A DNA stretch of 51,130 nucleotides from Arthrobacter rhizophilus (GCF_026241105.1 NZ_JAPFFT010000027.1:1-51130); one strand, 5' to 3'. Shown: positions 33,650 through 42,927, counted from the first letter of the stretch. Numbers and translations are program-made. The notes: generated from the letters alone by a model not told the origin.

Positions 33650-35056
33650 GTGACAGTTGACCGAAGCACCGAAATCCTCACCAACGAGCAGGCGCCCACC
33701 GCCCTCGTCCCCGAGCTCGAACACCGCCCTGGCCGCTGGATTGCCAACTGGGATGCAGAGAACAAGGAGCAGTGGGAAGTTGCCGGCCGTTCCATCGCCA
33801 AGCGCAACCTCTACTGGTCCATCTTCGCCGAGTTCCTGGGCTTCGTCGTCTGGCAGCTCTGGTCGATCGTAGTCGTCCAGCTCCCGGCCGCCGGCTTCAA
33901 GTTCGACACCAACCAGATCTTCTGGCTCATCTCGATCCCCAGCCTGGTCGGGGCCACGCTGCGCATCCCCTACACCTTCATGGTTCCGAGGTTCGGCGGC
34001 CGCAACTGGACCATCGTCTCGGCCCTCCTGCTGCTGATCCCCACAGCCGGCCTCGCTCTTTGCGTCTCCAGCCCCGCGACCCCCTTCGGGGTCATGCTGC
34101 TGGTAGCGGGACTCGCAGGCTTCGGCGGCGGCAACTTCGCCAGCTCGATGGCAAACATCACCTTCTTCTACCCTGCCCGTGAAAAGGGCTGGGCGCTCGG
34201 CCTGAACGCCGCGGGCGGAAACCTCGGTGCCGCCGTCGCGCAGCTCGTTGTCCCGATCGCCGTCACCCTCTTGGCCGCCGGGACCGTCAACCTGCCCATG
34301 GCAGGCCTTATCTGGATCCCGCTCATCCTTGTCGCCGCATTCGGCGCCTGGAAGTACATGAACAACCTCACCAGCGCCAAGGGCGACGTGGCAGGCTCGA
34401 TCGCCGCGTTGAAGGAACCGCACCTGTGGATCATGGCCTTCCTCTACATCGGCACCTTCGGCTCGTTCATCGGCTTCTCCGGCGTTTTCCCCAAGCTCAT
34501 CAAGGACTACTTCCCGGCTTTCTCCTCCATGCACCTCGGCGCAGTGGCCCTCTCGCTTGCCTTCCTCGGCCCGCTGGTCGGCTCGCTGGCCCGCCCCTAC
34601 GGTGGACGCATGGCTGACCGCATGGGCGGAGCCCGGATGACCGTCACGGCGTTCGCAGCGATGGCGATCATCACCTTGACCATGATCTGGACCCTTCCGC
34701 TCAAGAACTTCTGGCTCTTCCTGGTCCTGTTCCTGTTCCTCTTCACGGCAAGCGGCTTTGGAAACGGCGCCACCTACCGCATGATTCCGGTGATCTTCGC
34801 CACCTCCAGCCGGGCCGCGCGTTCCGGGGCCAGCACCGCTAGCACGGCACGCCTCGCGTCTTCCTCCCTCGGCCTGATCTCGGCGATCGGCGCCTACGGC
34901 GGATTCGTCATCCCCCAGGTGCTCAACGCATCGAGTGCTTCCGGTTCCTACACCCCCGCGTTCTACGGCTTCGTCGGCGCCTACGTGCTAATGCTCGTCG
35001 TCTGCTGGGTCTGCTACCTCCGGAAGGCCAACCGTAACGCGATGGGACACATCTAA
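33650..35056 (+). CDS. Nitrate/nitrite transporter, NarK family
   Basis: A 468-residue MFS protein with 12 predicted helices. The nitrate-signature glycine-rich helix is visible as GLAGFGGGNFASSMANITFFYP followed by KGWALGLNAAGGNLGAAVAQ, and a second appears near GSGFGNGATYRM-type sequence (ASGFGNGATYRMIPVIF). An N-terminal cytoplasmic extension of about 60 residues precedes helix 1. The GTG at 33650 has a strong AAAGGAGG. It ends 1 nt before the nitrate reductase gene, so import and reduction are co-expressed. Confidence 0.94.
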   Translation: MTVDRSTEILTNEQAPTALVPELEHRPGRWIANWDAENKEQWEVAGRSIAKRNLYWSIFAEFLGFVVWQLWSIVVVQLPAAGFKFDTNQIFWLISIPSLVGATLRIPYTFMVPRFGGRNWTIVSALLLLIPTAGLALCVSSPATPFGVMLLVAGLAGFGGGNFASSMANITFFYPAREKGWALGLNAAGGNLGAAVAQLVVPIAVTLLAAGTVNLPMAGLIWIPLILVAAFGAWKYMNNLTSAKGDVAGSIAALKEPHLWIMAFLYIGTFGSFIGFSGVFPKLIKDYFPAFSSMHLGAVALSLAFLGPLVGSLARPYGGRMADRMGGARMTVTAFAAMAIITLTMIWTLPLKNFWLFLVLFLFLFTASGFGNGATYRMIPVIFATSSRAARSGASTASTARLASSSLGLISAIGAYGGFVIPQVLNASSASGSYTPAFYGFVGAYVLMLVVCWVCYLRKANRNAMGHI

Positions 35057-35057
35057 T

Positions 35058-37274
35058 ATGCCCAATGGCGCCAACACCCACTGCCCGTATTGTGCGCTGC
35101 AGTGCGCCATGACTCTGACCCCGGCGGCGCCCTCGGCGCAGCCGGGGTCAGACCCCGCTCCGGCGGCAAAGGTACTTCCACTACTGGAAGTATCCGGCCG
35201 CGACTTCCCCACCAACCGGGGCGGGCTGTGCCGCAAGGGCTGGACATCGGCGTCGTTGTTGAACCACACCGGACGAGTCACGGAACCCATGCTCAAAGGG
35301 TCCGACGGCGTCCACCGGCCGGTCACGTGGGACCAAGCGCTCATGCTGGTCACGGGAGCCGTCAAACAGACCCGCGAACAGTATGGAGCCGACGCGGTCG
35401 GCGTGTTCGGCGGCGGCGGACTCACCAATGAGAAGGCCTACCAGTTGGGCAAGTTCGCCCGCCTGGCGCTGGGCACCTCGCGCATCGACTACAACGGACG
35501 TTTCTGCATGTCCTCCGCTGCTGCAGCCGGAAACCGCGCGTTCGGCGTGGACCGCGGCCTTCCGTTCCCCGTGGAGGACCTTGATTCGGCAAACGCCATC
35601 TTCCTTCTCGGCTCCAATGTTGCCGAGACCATGCCGCCGTTCGTCCAGCACCTACAGGGCGCGCGAGATTCCGGCGGGTTGATCGTGGCCGATCCCCGCC
35701 GTTCCGCGACGGCCGCATTCACCGGCGACGGCGGCGGCATCCACTTGCAGCCGACCCCCGGTACGGACCTTGCCCTGCTGTTGGGTATCTCCCACGTAGT
35801 GGTCCACGAAGGCCTCGCCGACGCCGAATACCTCCAGAGCCGCACCACCGGGTACCCGGCGATCGTCCGCAGCCTCGCAGCTTTCTGGCCGGAGCGCGTG
35901 CAATCGATCACCGGCGTGCCCGCCACGCTCATCCGCGAGACCGCACGGCGCCTCGCCGACGGCGCCCGGCGCGGTGGCAGCTACATCTTGACCGGCCGCG
36001 GAGTCGAGCAGCACGTCGACGGCACCGACACCGCCACTGCCGCGATCAACCTCAGCCTCCTCCTCGGCCTGCCGGGCTCCTCCCGCAGCGGCTACGGCAC
36101 GCTGACCGGCCAAGGCAACGGCCAGGGTGGCCGCGAGCACGGCCAGAAAGCCGACCAGCTCCCCGGGTACCGCAAGATCACCGATCCCGCCGCCCGCGCC
36201 CACGTTGCCAAGGTGTGGGGCGTGGACGAATCGCTCATCCCCGGCCCCGGCCTGCCAGCCGTGGAACTGTTGAAGTCTTTGGGACAGCCCGACGGCGTCC
36301 GTTGCCTTTTCGTGCACGGCGCCAATGTTGCAGTATCCGCCCCGGACGCCAGCACCGTGATCGAGGGCTTGCGCAGCCTGGACTTCCTGGTGGTCTGCGA
36401 TTTCTTCATGTCCGAGACCGCGCTTGAGGCGGACCTCGTCCTCCCCGTCACGCAGTGGGCCGAGGAAGAAGGCACCCTGACCAACCTCGAGGGCCGCGTG
36501 CTCCGCCGTCGGAAGGCGCTCACCCCTCCCCCGGGCGTCCGCAGCGAATTGTGGCTCATGGCCCGGCTCGCCGAATCCCTCGACGCTCCGTCCACGTTCA
36601 GCGACGATCCCGAGACCGTCTTTGAGGAACTCCGGCTCGCCTCGGCAGGCGGCTTAGCCGACTACTCCGGGATCGACTACGCCATGCTGGATCGCGGAGA
36701 AGCCGCGTACTGGCCCTATCCCACCGGCAGCTCGGGAACGCCGCGCCTCTTCCTCGACGGCTTCGCGCACGCCGGCGGGCGCGCGGTGATGGTCCCGGTG
36801 GCGCCGCAGAAGCGGTCCCAGCGCTCCGCCGTCGTCGGCTCCGATCCTGATCCGCTGACGCTCGTCACCGGGCGACTGCTGGAGCACTACCAATCGGGCG
36901 CCCAGACCCGCCGTGTGGCCGAACTCGCGGCCGCCCAGCCGGAGGCGCTCCTGCAGATGCACCCCGCGACGGCGGTCGTCAGGAACATCTCCGACGGCGA
37001 CTTTGTCCGGGTCTCCAACCAGCGTGGCGAAGTCCTGTGCAGGGTGGAGCTCAGCAACTCAATCCGCACGGACACCGTCTTCCTTCCTTTCCATTTCCCT
37101 GGACTGGGCAGCGCCAACCGGCTCACTGAGGCGGTCACGGATCCTATTTCCGGCATGCCGGAGTTCAAGGCCAGCACGGTGTGGGTCCGGAAGGCGGCAC
37201 TACCAGAGGTCGAACCGGCGCTGGCTGTCCCAGCGGCAGCCGGCCCGTCAATGCACGTCAAGGAGGCATCGTGA
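35058..37274 (+). CDS. Assimilatory nitrate reductase catalytic subunit, molybdopterin-dependent
   Basis: A 738-residue cytosolic Mo-bis-MGD enzyme that reduces nitrate to nitrite. The N-terminal [4Fe-4S] cluster cysteines are Cys9, Cys12, Cys16 (CPYCALQC) and Cys58 (GLCRKGW). The catalytic domain has NGRFCMSSAAAA, where the cysteine is the likely Mo ligand, QGNGQGGREHGQKADQLPGY and a C-terminal MGD-binding domain with TGRLLEHYQSGAQTRR. It lacks a C-terminal [2Fe-2S] domain; that function is in the next protein. It is preceded by a NarK-type transporter, and its stop overlaps the next start. Confidence 0.94.
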   Translation: MPNGANTHCPYCALQCAMTLTPAAPSAQPGSDPAPAAKVLPLLEVSGRDFPTNRGGLCRKGWTSASLLNHTGRVTEPMLKGSDGVHRPVTWDQALMLVTGAVKQTREQYGADAVGVFGGGGLTNEKAYQLGKFARLALGTSRIDYNGRFCMSSAAAAGNRAFGVDRGLPFPVEDLDSANAIFLLGSNVAETMPPFVQHLQGARDSGGLIVADPRRSATAAFTGDGGGIHLQPTPGTDLALLLGISHVVVHEGLADAEYLQSRTTGYPAIVRSLAAFWPERVQSITGVPATLIRETARRLADGARRGGSYILTGRGVEQHVDGTDTATAAINLSLLLGLPGSSRSGYGTLTGQGNGQGGREHGQKADQLPGYRKITDPAARAHVAKVWGVDESLIPGPGLPAVELLKSLGQPDGVRCLFVHGANVAVSAPDASTVIEGLRSLDFLVVCDFFMSETALEADLVLPVTQWAEEEGTLTNLEGRVLRRRKALTPPPGVRSELWLMARLAESLDAPSTFSDDPETVFEELRLASAGGLADYSGIDYAMLDRGEAAYWPYPTGSSGTPRLFLDGFAHAGGRAVMVPVAPQKRSQRSAVVGSDPDPLTLVTGRLLEHYQSGAQTRRVAELAAAQPEALLQMHPATAVVRNISDGDFVRVSNQRGEVLCRVELSNSIRTDTVFLPFHFPGLGSANRLTEAVTDPISGMPEFKASTVWVRKAALPEVEPALAVPAAAGPSMHVKEAS

Positions 37275-38833
37275 GCGAGCGAATTGTGGTGGTCGGATTC
37301 GGGCCGGTCGCGGCCCGGCTGGTGGACGAGTTGTTGCCCGCCGTGCGCAGCGGCCTTGTCCAGCTGCTCGTCGTCGGGCAGGAAGCCGAAGCCGCGTACA
37401 ACCGCGTCATGGTGGCGGAACTCGGCGTGGGGCGGACCACCGCAGAGGCACTCGCGATGGCGGACGCAACCGATTTGGTGGCCGACGGCGTCGAGGTCCG
37501 GCTGGGGGTCACGGTCAAACGCATCGACCGCGCCCGCCAGCAAGTAGTCCTCTCGGACGGAACCACTCCAAGCTACGATCGCCTGGTGTTCGCAACGGGC
37601 TCGCGGCCTGTCATTCCCAACCTCACGGGAATCAACCCGGATCCTTCGCACCCGGTGCTCCCGCTAGGCGTGACCGCCCTCCGAGACCTCCGTGATGCCG
37701 CTCAACTGCGCGACGCCGTGGTTGCCGGCAAGCGCGTGATCGTCCTCGGCGGCGGCGTGCTGGGCCTTGAAACGGCCCTCGCCGCGACGGAAGAAGGCGC
37801 CCTGACCACGGTGGTGCACAACGGTTCCTTCCCGCTGGGGCGCAATATCGACCGCGGCGGCGGCGCCGTTCTTGCGGCAAGCCTGCGCAACAGCGGGATC
37901 ACCATGGTGGGCAACGCCCGTTCCACGGCCGTCGAACACAACGGCCCCGACGGCATGTTCTCCGCCCTGGTGCTCAACGACGGGTCGAGGATCGAGGGCG
38001 ACCTCTTGGTCCTCTCCTGTGGTGTCCGTCCACGGATCGAACTCGCCGAAGGTTGCGGACTGCCCGCGGCCACCGGCATCCTGGTGGATCACCACCTGCG
38101 CACGTACCACGAGCCGCACATGTTCGCGATCGGTGACTGCGCCGAAGTCCGTTGTGCCGACGTCGAATGCCCTGAGTGCCGCACCGCACCGGGCCCTTCC
38201 GGCCTGGTGGGTCCGGGCTGGCGCCAGGCCGAGTGGCTTGCCGAGTACCTGATCCTTCTAGCCGAGGGCGGCCAGGACGCTGCCGACACCTTGGCACCCT
38301 TGCCGCAGGAGAAGCCCGGCGTCGTGGTCTTGAAGGCACGCGGCATCAATCTTGCGGTCGCTGGCGACAATAGCGCCGAACCGTGGGACGACGAGTTGCT
38401 GTGCGTAGGAGTTGCCGAAGGCAGGCCGCGGCGCCAAGTTGCGCAATGGGCTGATCCGGAACACGGCCGCTACGTCAAGATGACCACACGGGGCGGCGCG
38501 CTCGAAGGCCTGGTGACCGTGGGCATGCCGCGCACGGCCGCGGAACTCGTGATGCTATTCGAACGCGGCTCCGAGCTTCCGGCCGACCGTTCCCTCCTGC
38601 TCCGCTTGGACGGCCCCGACCAGCTGGATTCCGCTGGTGCCAACAACGACCCCCAGCGCACGGTGTGCCGCTGCGCAGGCGTCAGCGGGGCGAGCATCGA
38701 GGAAGCCGTGCTGGATGGCTGCTCCTCCGTACCAGAGGTTTCCAAGGCGACCCGTGCAGGGACTGGGTGTGGCGGGTGCCACGGGGATATCAAGGGGATT
38801 ATTGAGAAGCACTTCCAGGGCGTTGCGGCGTAG
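37271..38833 (+). CDS. Nitrate reductase electron-transfer subunit: FAD oxidoreductase with [2Fe-2S] domain
   Basis: A 520-residue flavoprotein. The FAD motif is RIVVVGFGPVAARLVDEL, the NAD(P)H Rossmann motif is RVIVLGGGVLGLETALAA and the second FAD motif is MFAIGDCAEV. The C-terminus carries a BFD-like [2Fe-2S] domain with four cysteines (TVCRCAGVSG and GTGCGGCHGDI). This matches NasB-type subunits and the N-terminal part of NirB; the siroheme domain of NirB is absent. The GTG at 37271 has AAGGAGG and overlaps the preceding stop (GTGA). It probably passes electrons from NAD(P)H to the nitrate reductase. Confidence 0.92.
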   Translation: MSERIVVVGFGPVAARLVDELLPAVRSGLVQLLVVGQEAEAAYNRVMVAELGVGRTTAEALAMADATDLVADGVEVRLGVTVKRIDRARQQVVLSDGTTPSYDRLVFATGSRPVIPNLTGINPDPSHPVLPLGVTALRDLRDAAQLRDAVVAGKRVIVLGGGVLGLETALAATEEGALTTVVHNGSFPLGRNIDRGGGAVLAASLRNSGITMVGNARSTAVEHNGPDGMFSALVLNDGSRIEGDLLVLSCGVRPRIELAEGCGLPAATGILVDHHLRTYHEPHMFAIGDCAEVRCADVECPECRTAPGPSGLVGPGWRQAEWLAEYLILLAEGGQDAADTLAPLPQEKPGVVVLKARGINLAVAGDNSAEPWDDELLCVGVAEGRPRRQVAQWADPEHGRYVKMTTRGGALEGLVTVGMPRTAAELVMLFERGSELPADRSLLLRLDGPDQLDSAGANNDPQRTVCRCAGVSGASIEEAVLDGCSSVPEVSKATRAGTGCGGCHGDIKGIIEKHFQGVAA

Positions 38834-38850
38834 GGGGTTTGGGCGTCTTC

Positions 38851-39345
38851 CTACAGTTGCAGCAACAGGGTGTCCGAGCCGCCGTTCCGGCCGACCCGAA
38901 CGAACCCGAGCCGCTCTTATAGATCCCGGGCGCGATTGCCGTCCTCCACGCTGAGGCTGATACCTCGCAGTCCGCGGGAGCGTCCGAGGGCGATGAGCGC
39001 AGTCATGAGCGCCGTACCAGTACCCGCTCCGCGAAGGCCGGGCACGACGCCGATGGTTAGTTCCGGTATGTCCGTCGCCACGAAGCCGTACCCTGCGTCG
39101 TCGGCGGCGAAGGTGCGGCACCATGCGGCGCCGATTCCATCTCCGTTCCCGGTCACGGCGACAACACCAAAGTCCCCCGGACGGGGCCAGCCTTCGACGT
39201 AGTGCGAGAATTCCGGGTCGTTCATGACCTGTTCGCGCGTGAACCGGTCACTCTCGCGCCAATTCGCTGCTTCAAAGCAAGCCGCCCACAGTGTCGACGT
39301 GTCTTCGGCGGTCGCTTCCCGGACTTTGATTGCCGCGGTTTCCAT
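38851..39345 (-). pseudogene. GNAT acetyltransferase broken by an in-frame stop
   Basis: From the ATG at 39345 the frame gives a normal GNAT domain (LTIGVVPGLRGAGTGTALMTALIALG), then stops at TAA (38917-38919) right after SVEDGNRARDL. The same frame continues past the stop as ERLGFVRVGRNGG and on to a TAG at 38851-38853. The consensus at this point is LYERLGF, so a Tyr codon has become TAA. The intact protein would be 164 residues; the truncated one is 142 and loses a conserved core strand. An out-of-frame event is excluded because the downstream reading frame is unchanged. Confidence 0.88.
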
Positions 39346-39396
39346 GATTGCCACCCTATTCCGCCGGGTTTGCGGGTGTGATCCCGCCGCGCCGCG

Positions 39397-40118
39397 CTAA
39401 GTGAACAGGCCCTCCCGATCCTCGTCGGTAAGCTCTGCGGAGTCGAGGAAGACTCTGAGATCGAATTTTGCCAAGGCATCCCGGAACGCGCCTTCGGTTG
39501 AAGTGCCGTGTTTCCGGCAAAGTTCCTCGAGCATTGGTTCAGCGTTGTTTCGTTTGCTGATCGCCGCCCGCAGATCACCTAACCTGACGGTTTCCAGATA
39601 ATCGTCGACGATGCATTCGGGGTCGGTGCCAATTGCACGAAGCAGAGCCATGGCAAGTAAGCCCGTCCTGTCCCTGCCTCCCATGCAATGGAAGAGGACG
39701 CCTCCTGCCGGGGCGTTGACCACAGCGGATACAGCGGCGCCGGCCCGTTCGGGCATGGCTGCAAGGTGCGGGAGGAAGTAGAGCGCTGTGCCCACTAGGC
39801 CGTTGTCCCAGTAGTCAGCCCAGAACTCTTTGTTTTCAGGCCGTCAAGGTCAACGTGGATCGTGGTGAGCCAGCCGGGCCGTTCCTGGGTATCTTTTTTG
39901 CGTTCCGTTTGCTGACGGAGGTCGACCACCGTGCGGATCCCGGCATCATGGATCTGTTGCCATCCGTTCCCAGTGATCCAATCGACGTTCTCGCTCCGGA
40001 AGAACACGCCGCGTGGAGTAAGGGTGCCATCTGCCCGCTGTAGACCACCGAGGTCGCGTCCATTGACTAGACCGTCAACTTTGAGTGTGCGATCGTCGTT
40101 CTCTGCAAAATCCCCCAT
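39397..40118 (-). pseudogene. Tyrosine phosphatase (DSP/Y_phosphatase3 type) with a frameshift
   Basis: The first part (40118 to about 39840) reads LVNGRDLGGLQRADGTLTPRGVFFRSENVDWI and ends in a short out-of-frame tail. The other frame resumes at the same place as ENKEFWADYWDNGLVGTALYFLPH, then the P-loop HCMGGRDRTG with catalytic Cys and Arg. The break lies in GGCCTGAAAAC (39832-39842 complement) and is repaired by adding one base, which also makes the total length 723 nt, divisible by three (240 residues). The ATG follows AGGGAG. Loss of one base has inactivated the gene. Confidence 0.88.
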
Positions 40119-40265
40119 GCTCCCTAGTTAACCGCGCCGATCACGATCATGTCGAAATGATCCATGGCTGATCGCCGTCGCCTGCCGCTGCTCGCAAGAG
40201 GTCCGGCAGTTCCAGTACGACCCGGCCAGCTGACGAGGGCAACCTCAGCCGGGGTGGGGATCTGG

Positions 40266-40658
40266 CTAACGCGTTCCATCCCTGAGAGCCGCGACGGTGT
40301 CTATTTGTACCTTGGCGCCCAGGGGCAGAGCTGCTACCTGAATCGTCGTGCGGACTGGGAAAGGTTCGGTCAGGCATCTGGCATAAACCGAGTTGATGAC
40401 GTCGAAGTCCTCGTAATCTGTCAAAAAGACCGTGGTTCGCACAAGATCCGAAAGTCCCAGTCCCAGCTCTTCAAGTAGCGTTTTCAGGTTGTCCATCATG
40501 GCCGCGCATTGCTCGGCGACATCATGGGAAACCAGCAAGCCATTGTCCCTGCGTTGGCCGATGATGCCCGCTGTGAAACCGCTACCGGAGTGTTCGACAA
40601 AGTGCGAAAAGGGCGCGGAATACTGATAAAGACGTCTACTGAAGTAATGGTTTGGCAT
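40266..40658 (-). CDS. RidA family protein (second copy, divergent)
   Basis: A 130-residue Rid protein, clearly different from the one at 11470-11850. The substrate-carboxylate arginine is kept (FPVRTTIQVAALP), but the usual VEIE/VEID motif reads VQID, replacing the conserved glutamate. Its start overlaps a stop (TGATG) of a short remnant frame ending MEIRFRERLVDELTAREQMR (about 40656-40750), which I do not recognise. It lies between decayed genes and may itself be losing function. The bases 40119-40265 hold no intact gene. Confidence 0.72.
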   Translation of the reverse strand: MPNHYFSRRLYQYSAPFSHFVEHSGSGFTAGIIGQRRDNGLLVSHDVAEQCAAMMDNLKTLLEELGLGLSDLVRTTVFLTDYEDFDVINSVYARCLTEPFPVRTTIQVAALPLGAKVQIDTVAALRDGTR

Positions 40659-40819
40659 CAGCGCATCTGCTCTCTTGCTGTGAGTTCATCGACGAGGCGC
40701 TCTCGGAATCGAATCTCCATCCCCATACTCTTGCACAGCCATTGAGGACGACTATCGCGCAGCACATCACTGTGCGTGACCGTTGCCCATCAGCCGGAGG
40801 CAACAACAACTGAACTTGG

Positions 40820-42559
40820 TCACACCTGGAAGTAATGGTTCTTACGTGGTTGTTGGCGTGGGTCGATGTGGGGAGGCGGGATGAACCAGGGCACAACTGC
40901 TTGGACTTGGATGTGCCACTCTTCCTTGTGGATCAGATGGTGGTGGTGGCTGCAGAGCAAGACGCCGTTGTCCGTGCTGGTGGTGCCGCCCCGGGACCAG
41001 TACTCGATGTGGTGGGCTTCGCACCACGGGGCGGGCATGGTGCACGAAGGAAACGCGCAGCCTTTGTCCCTGGCGGTGATGGCTTTGCGGATGTGGGCCG
41101 GGAAGATCCGGGAGGCCCGGCCGATGTCCAGCACCTGGCCTTCCCCGCCAAGGACGACCGGGATGATGTCGGCGTCGCAGGCGATATTCCGCAAAGTGGC
41201 CGCCGGGACCGGCCCGGTGAACGTAAAGTTCCCCGTGCCTGGTTGCGACTGCGAGTGCCCGGTTTCTTTAAGTGACGCCAGAAGGTCCCGGTAGTCGATG
41301 GTGGCCATGATCTGGGGGCGCTGGCCTCCGGTCGCGGGCAATGCCCCTGTGGCGAGGGCAATCTTGCAGGCGCCCAGCAACCCGTCCAGTAGCTTCTGCG
41401 CCCTGGTGCGGCGGTCCAGGGACGCGGCATCATCGCGTGAACCACCTGGCGGATCGTTGGCCGGCCCGTTCGTCAGTTCGCTCTCGCCGCCCGCGTCCAC
41501 CTGTTTGTCTCCGGGTCCGGACTCCTGGGCTGTGCGAGTCCGGGGGTTGGTGGCCGTGTTCATGACCGTGAGCAGGTGTTCGTATTGGTCCTGGGTGGCG
41601 AAGATTTCCAGATGCTGCAGCCCGTGTTTCGGTTTCCGGAGGAAGGCGCCCTGGAGGTGGCGCAAGGCTTCTTCGCTGGGTTCGGTACCGTCCTGGTCGA
41701 TGGCTTCGGTCCAGCGGCGGGCGATCCTGGCCAGGAAATCAGCATCGTTCTCGCCCGCTGTCATGGTCAGCGCGTGTTCCATGTCCGCAGCTGCTTCGGC
41801 GCTGCACAGGGGCCGGACGCGTTCCAGTGCCATGGTGATAGTGGTGGCCGGGCGGGAGGCGATGCTCCCGGAGGCGAAGGCTGCGGCCACTTCTCCGTAT
41901 GCCGGCTGGATCCGTTGCCCTGTGAGTGAGCGGCCGGGAAGCAGATTCTCCGCCAGGGCAAGGCGGCGGCGGGCTTCGGCCGCGCTGATCCGCAGGAGCG
42001 AGCGCAAGTGCTCACCGGTGTTCCTGAACTCCCGAAACCCGGTGTGAGCGGCCACCGCAGCGATACCACCGTCCTCGACGCCGGAACAGGTACCGGCTGC
42101 CTCAGCATCCACTCCGGGGTTGCCGGCACCAGTTCTGGAACCGCCCGCCAGCGCTTCGGCTTCCCAGCCCGTCGTCCACCCAGTCTCGCTGGCCGGCTCC
42201 TGCTGCCGCACCCGGTTCAGCTGCCCCGCGGCGACGACCTGCAAATAATCCAAGGTGCGGGACAACTCCTCCACGCCCGAGGCAAACGCAACGGAGTCCT
42301 GCAACCCCAGCTCCCCGACGTCGTCGACTGCCGTCCGTGCCAGTGAGCGCAACGCCGCAAGAGAACTCTCCAGCACCCGCCGCGGACCGCCGCGATCCCC
42401 GGCGCGATCCTCGCGAGGATCCAGCAGAACGAGCCGCCGCAGCTCCGGCGCTTGACGATCCGCAATCACCATCCGCGGCTCGCGCACCCCATGGGACACG
42501 ACGAACCGGCCACCAGGCGCAGCGCCCTGCCGAGTGGTGAGGTGTCCGATCGCTTCCAT
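40820..42559 (-). CDS. DUF222/HNH endonuclease signature protein
   Basis: A 579-residue protein of the large actinobacterial DUF222 family. The N-terminal two-thirds is the DUF222 region (RDLGRLLR-like FRNTGEHLRSLLRISAAEARRRLALAENLLPG). The C-terminus carries a full HNH motif: CAFPSCTMPAPWCEAHHIEYWSRGGTTSTDNGVLLCSHHHHLIH. Such genes occur in many scattered copies in these genomes; their role is not established, and a mobile or defence function has been suspected. The ATG at 42559 was chosen from domain position; no clear Shine-Dalgarno is seen. The next gene upstream, divergent, is a truncated RelE. Confidence 0.88.
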   Translation of the reverse strand: MEAIGHLTTRQGAAPGGRFVVSHGVREPRMVIADRQAPELRRLVLLDPREDRAGDRGGPRRVLESSLAALRSLARTAVDDVGELGLQDSVAFASGVEELSRTLDYLQVVAAGQLNRVRQQEPASETGWTTGWEAEALAGGSRTGAGNPGVDAEAAGTCSGVEDGGIAAVAAHTGFREFRNTGEHLRSLLRISAAEARRRLALAENLLPGRSLTGQRIQPAYGEVAAAFASGSIASRPATTITMALERVRPLCSAEAAADMEHALTMTAGENDADFLARIARRWTEAIDQDGTEPSEEALRHLQGAFLRKPKHGLQHLEIFATQDQYEHLLTVMNTATNPRTRTAQESGPGDKQVDAGGESELTNGPANDPPGGSRDDAASLDRRTRAQKLLDGLLGACKIALATGALPATGGQRPQIMATIDYRDLLASLKETGHSQSQPGTGNFTFTGPVPAATLRNIACDADIIPVVLGGEGQVLDIGRASRIFPAHIRKAITARDKGCAFPSCTMPAPWCEAHHIEYWSRGGTTSTDNGVLLCSHHHHLIHKEEWHIQVQAVVPWFIPPPHIDPRQQPRKNHYFQV

Positions 42560-42621
42560 GGAAACAGTCTGCCAGCAGGCTCTGACAAAATAGCCCGCCC
42601 ACCGTCGCACTTACGTTATCG

Positions 42622-42834
42622 GTGGTTCTGTACGCTACGTACCGCCGCCGGGTCCAAGCAGCCATCGAGTTGCTGGCCGAGACACCGCGCCCCCCTGGCG
42701 CCAAAAAGCTAACCGGACGGGTCGAGTGGCGGGTTCGTACGGGAGATTATCGGGTGCTCTACCGGATCGACGACGGCCGGCTCGTCATCGTCGTCGTTCA
42801 GGCCGGTCATCGCCGCGAAATCTACAGGGAGTAG
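42622..42834 (+). pseudogene. RelE/ParE-type toxin lacking its N-terminus, no antitoxin
   Basis: The 70-residue frame contains the RelE core and C-terminus (RRRVQAAIELLAETPRPPGAKKLTGRVEWRVRTGDYRVLYRIDDGRLVIVVVQAGHRREIYRE). Family members are normally about 85-90 residues and begin with a YxVxFxxxAxKxLxKL helix that is missing here. The frame begins GTG or TTC-GTG-like sequence without a Shine-Dalgarno, and no RelB/Phd-type antitoxin lies upstream, where the DUF222 gene starts. It is probably a remnant. Confidence 0.75.
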
Positions 42835-42856
42835 GTCATCTGGTTTCATGCGACGC

Positions 42857-42903
42857 AAAATGCCCCACGACACGCGAATACCCTGTGTGTCATGGGGCAT
42901 TTT
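42857..42903. terminator. Bidirectional terminator between convergent genes
   Basis: AAAATGCCCCA (42857-42867) pairs with TGGGGCATTTT (42893-42903), with more pairing inside (GACAC/GTGTC) and outside (GCGAC/GTCGC). A and T tracts flank the stem on both sides. Confidence 0.85.
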
Positions 42904-42927
42904 CTGTGTCGCAGATCCGAGATCAAG

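Noticed and set aside
40636..40896. Leftward open frame upstream of the second Rid gene
   Set aside because: Composition and lack of motifs point to a shadow; a different frame holds a short remnant ending TAREQMR, mentioned under the Rid gene.
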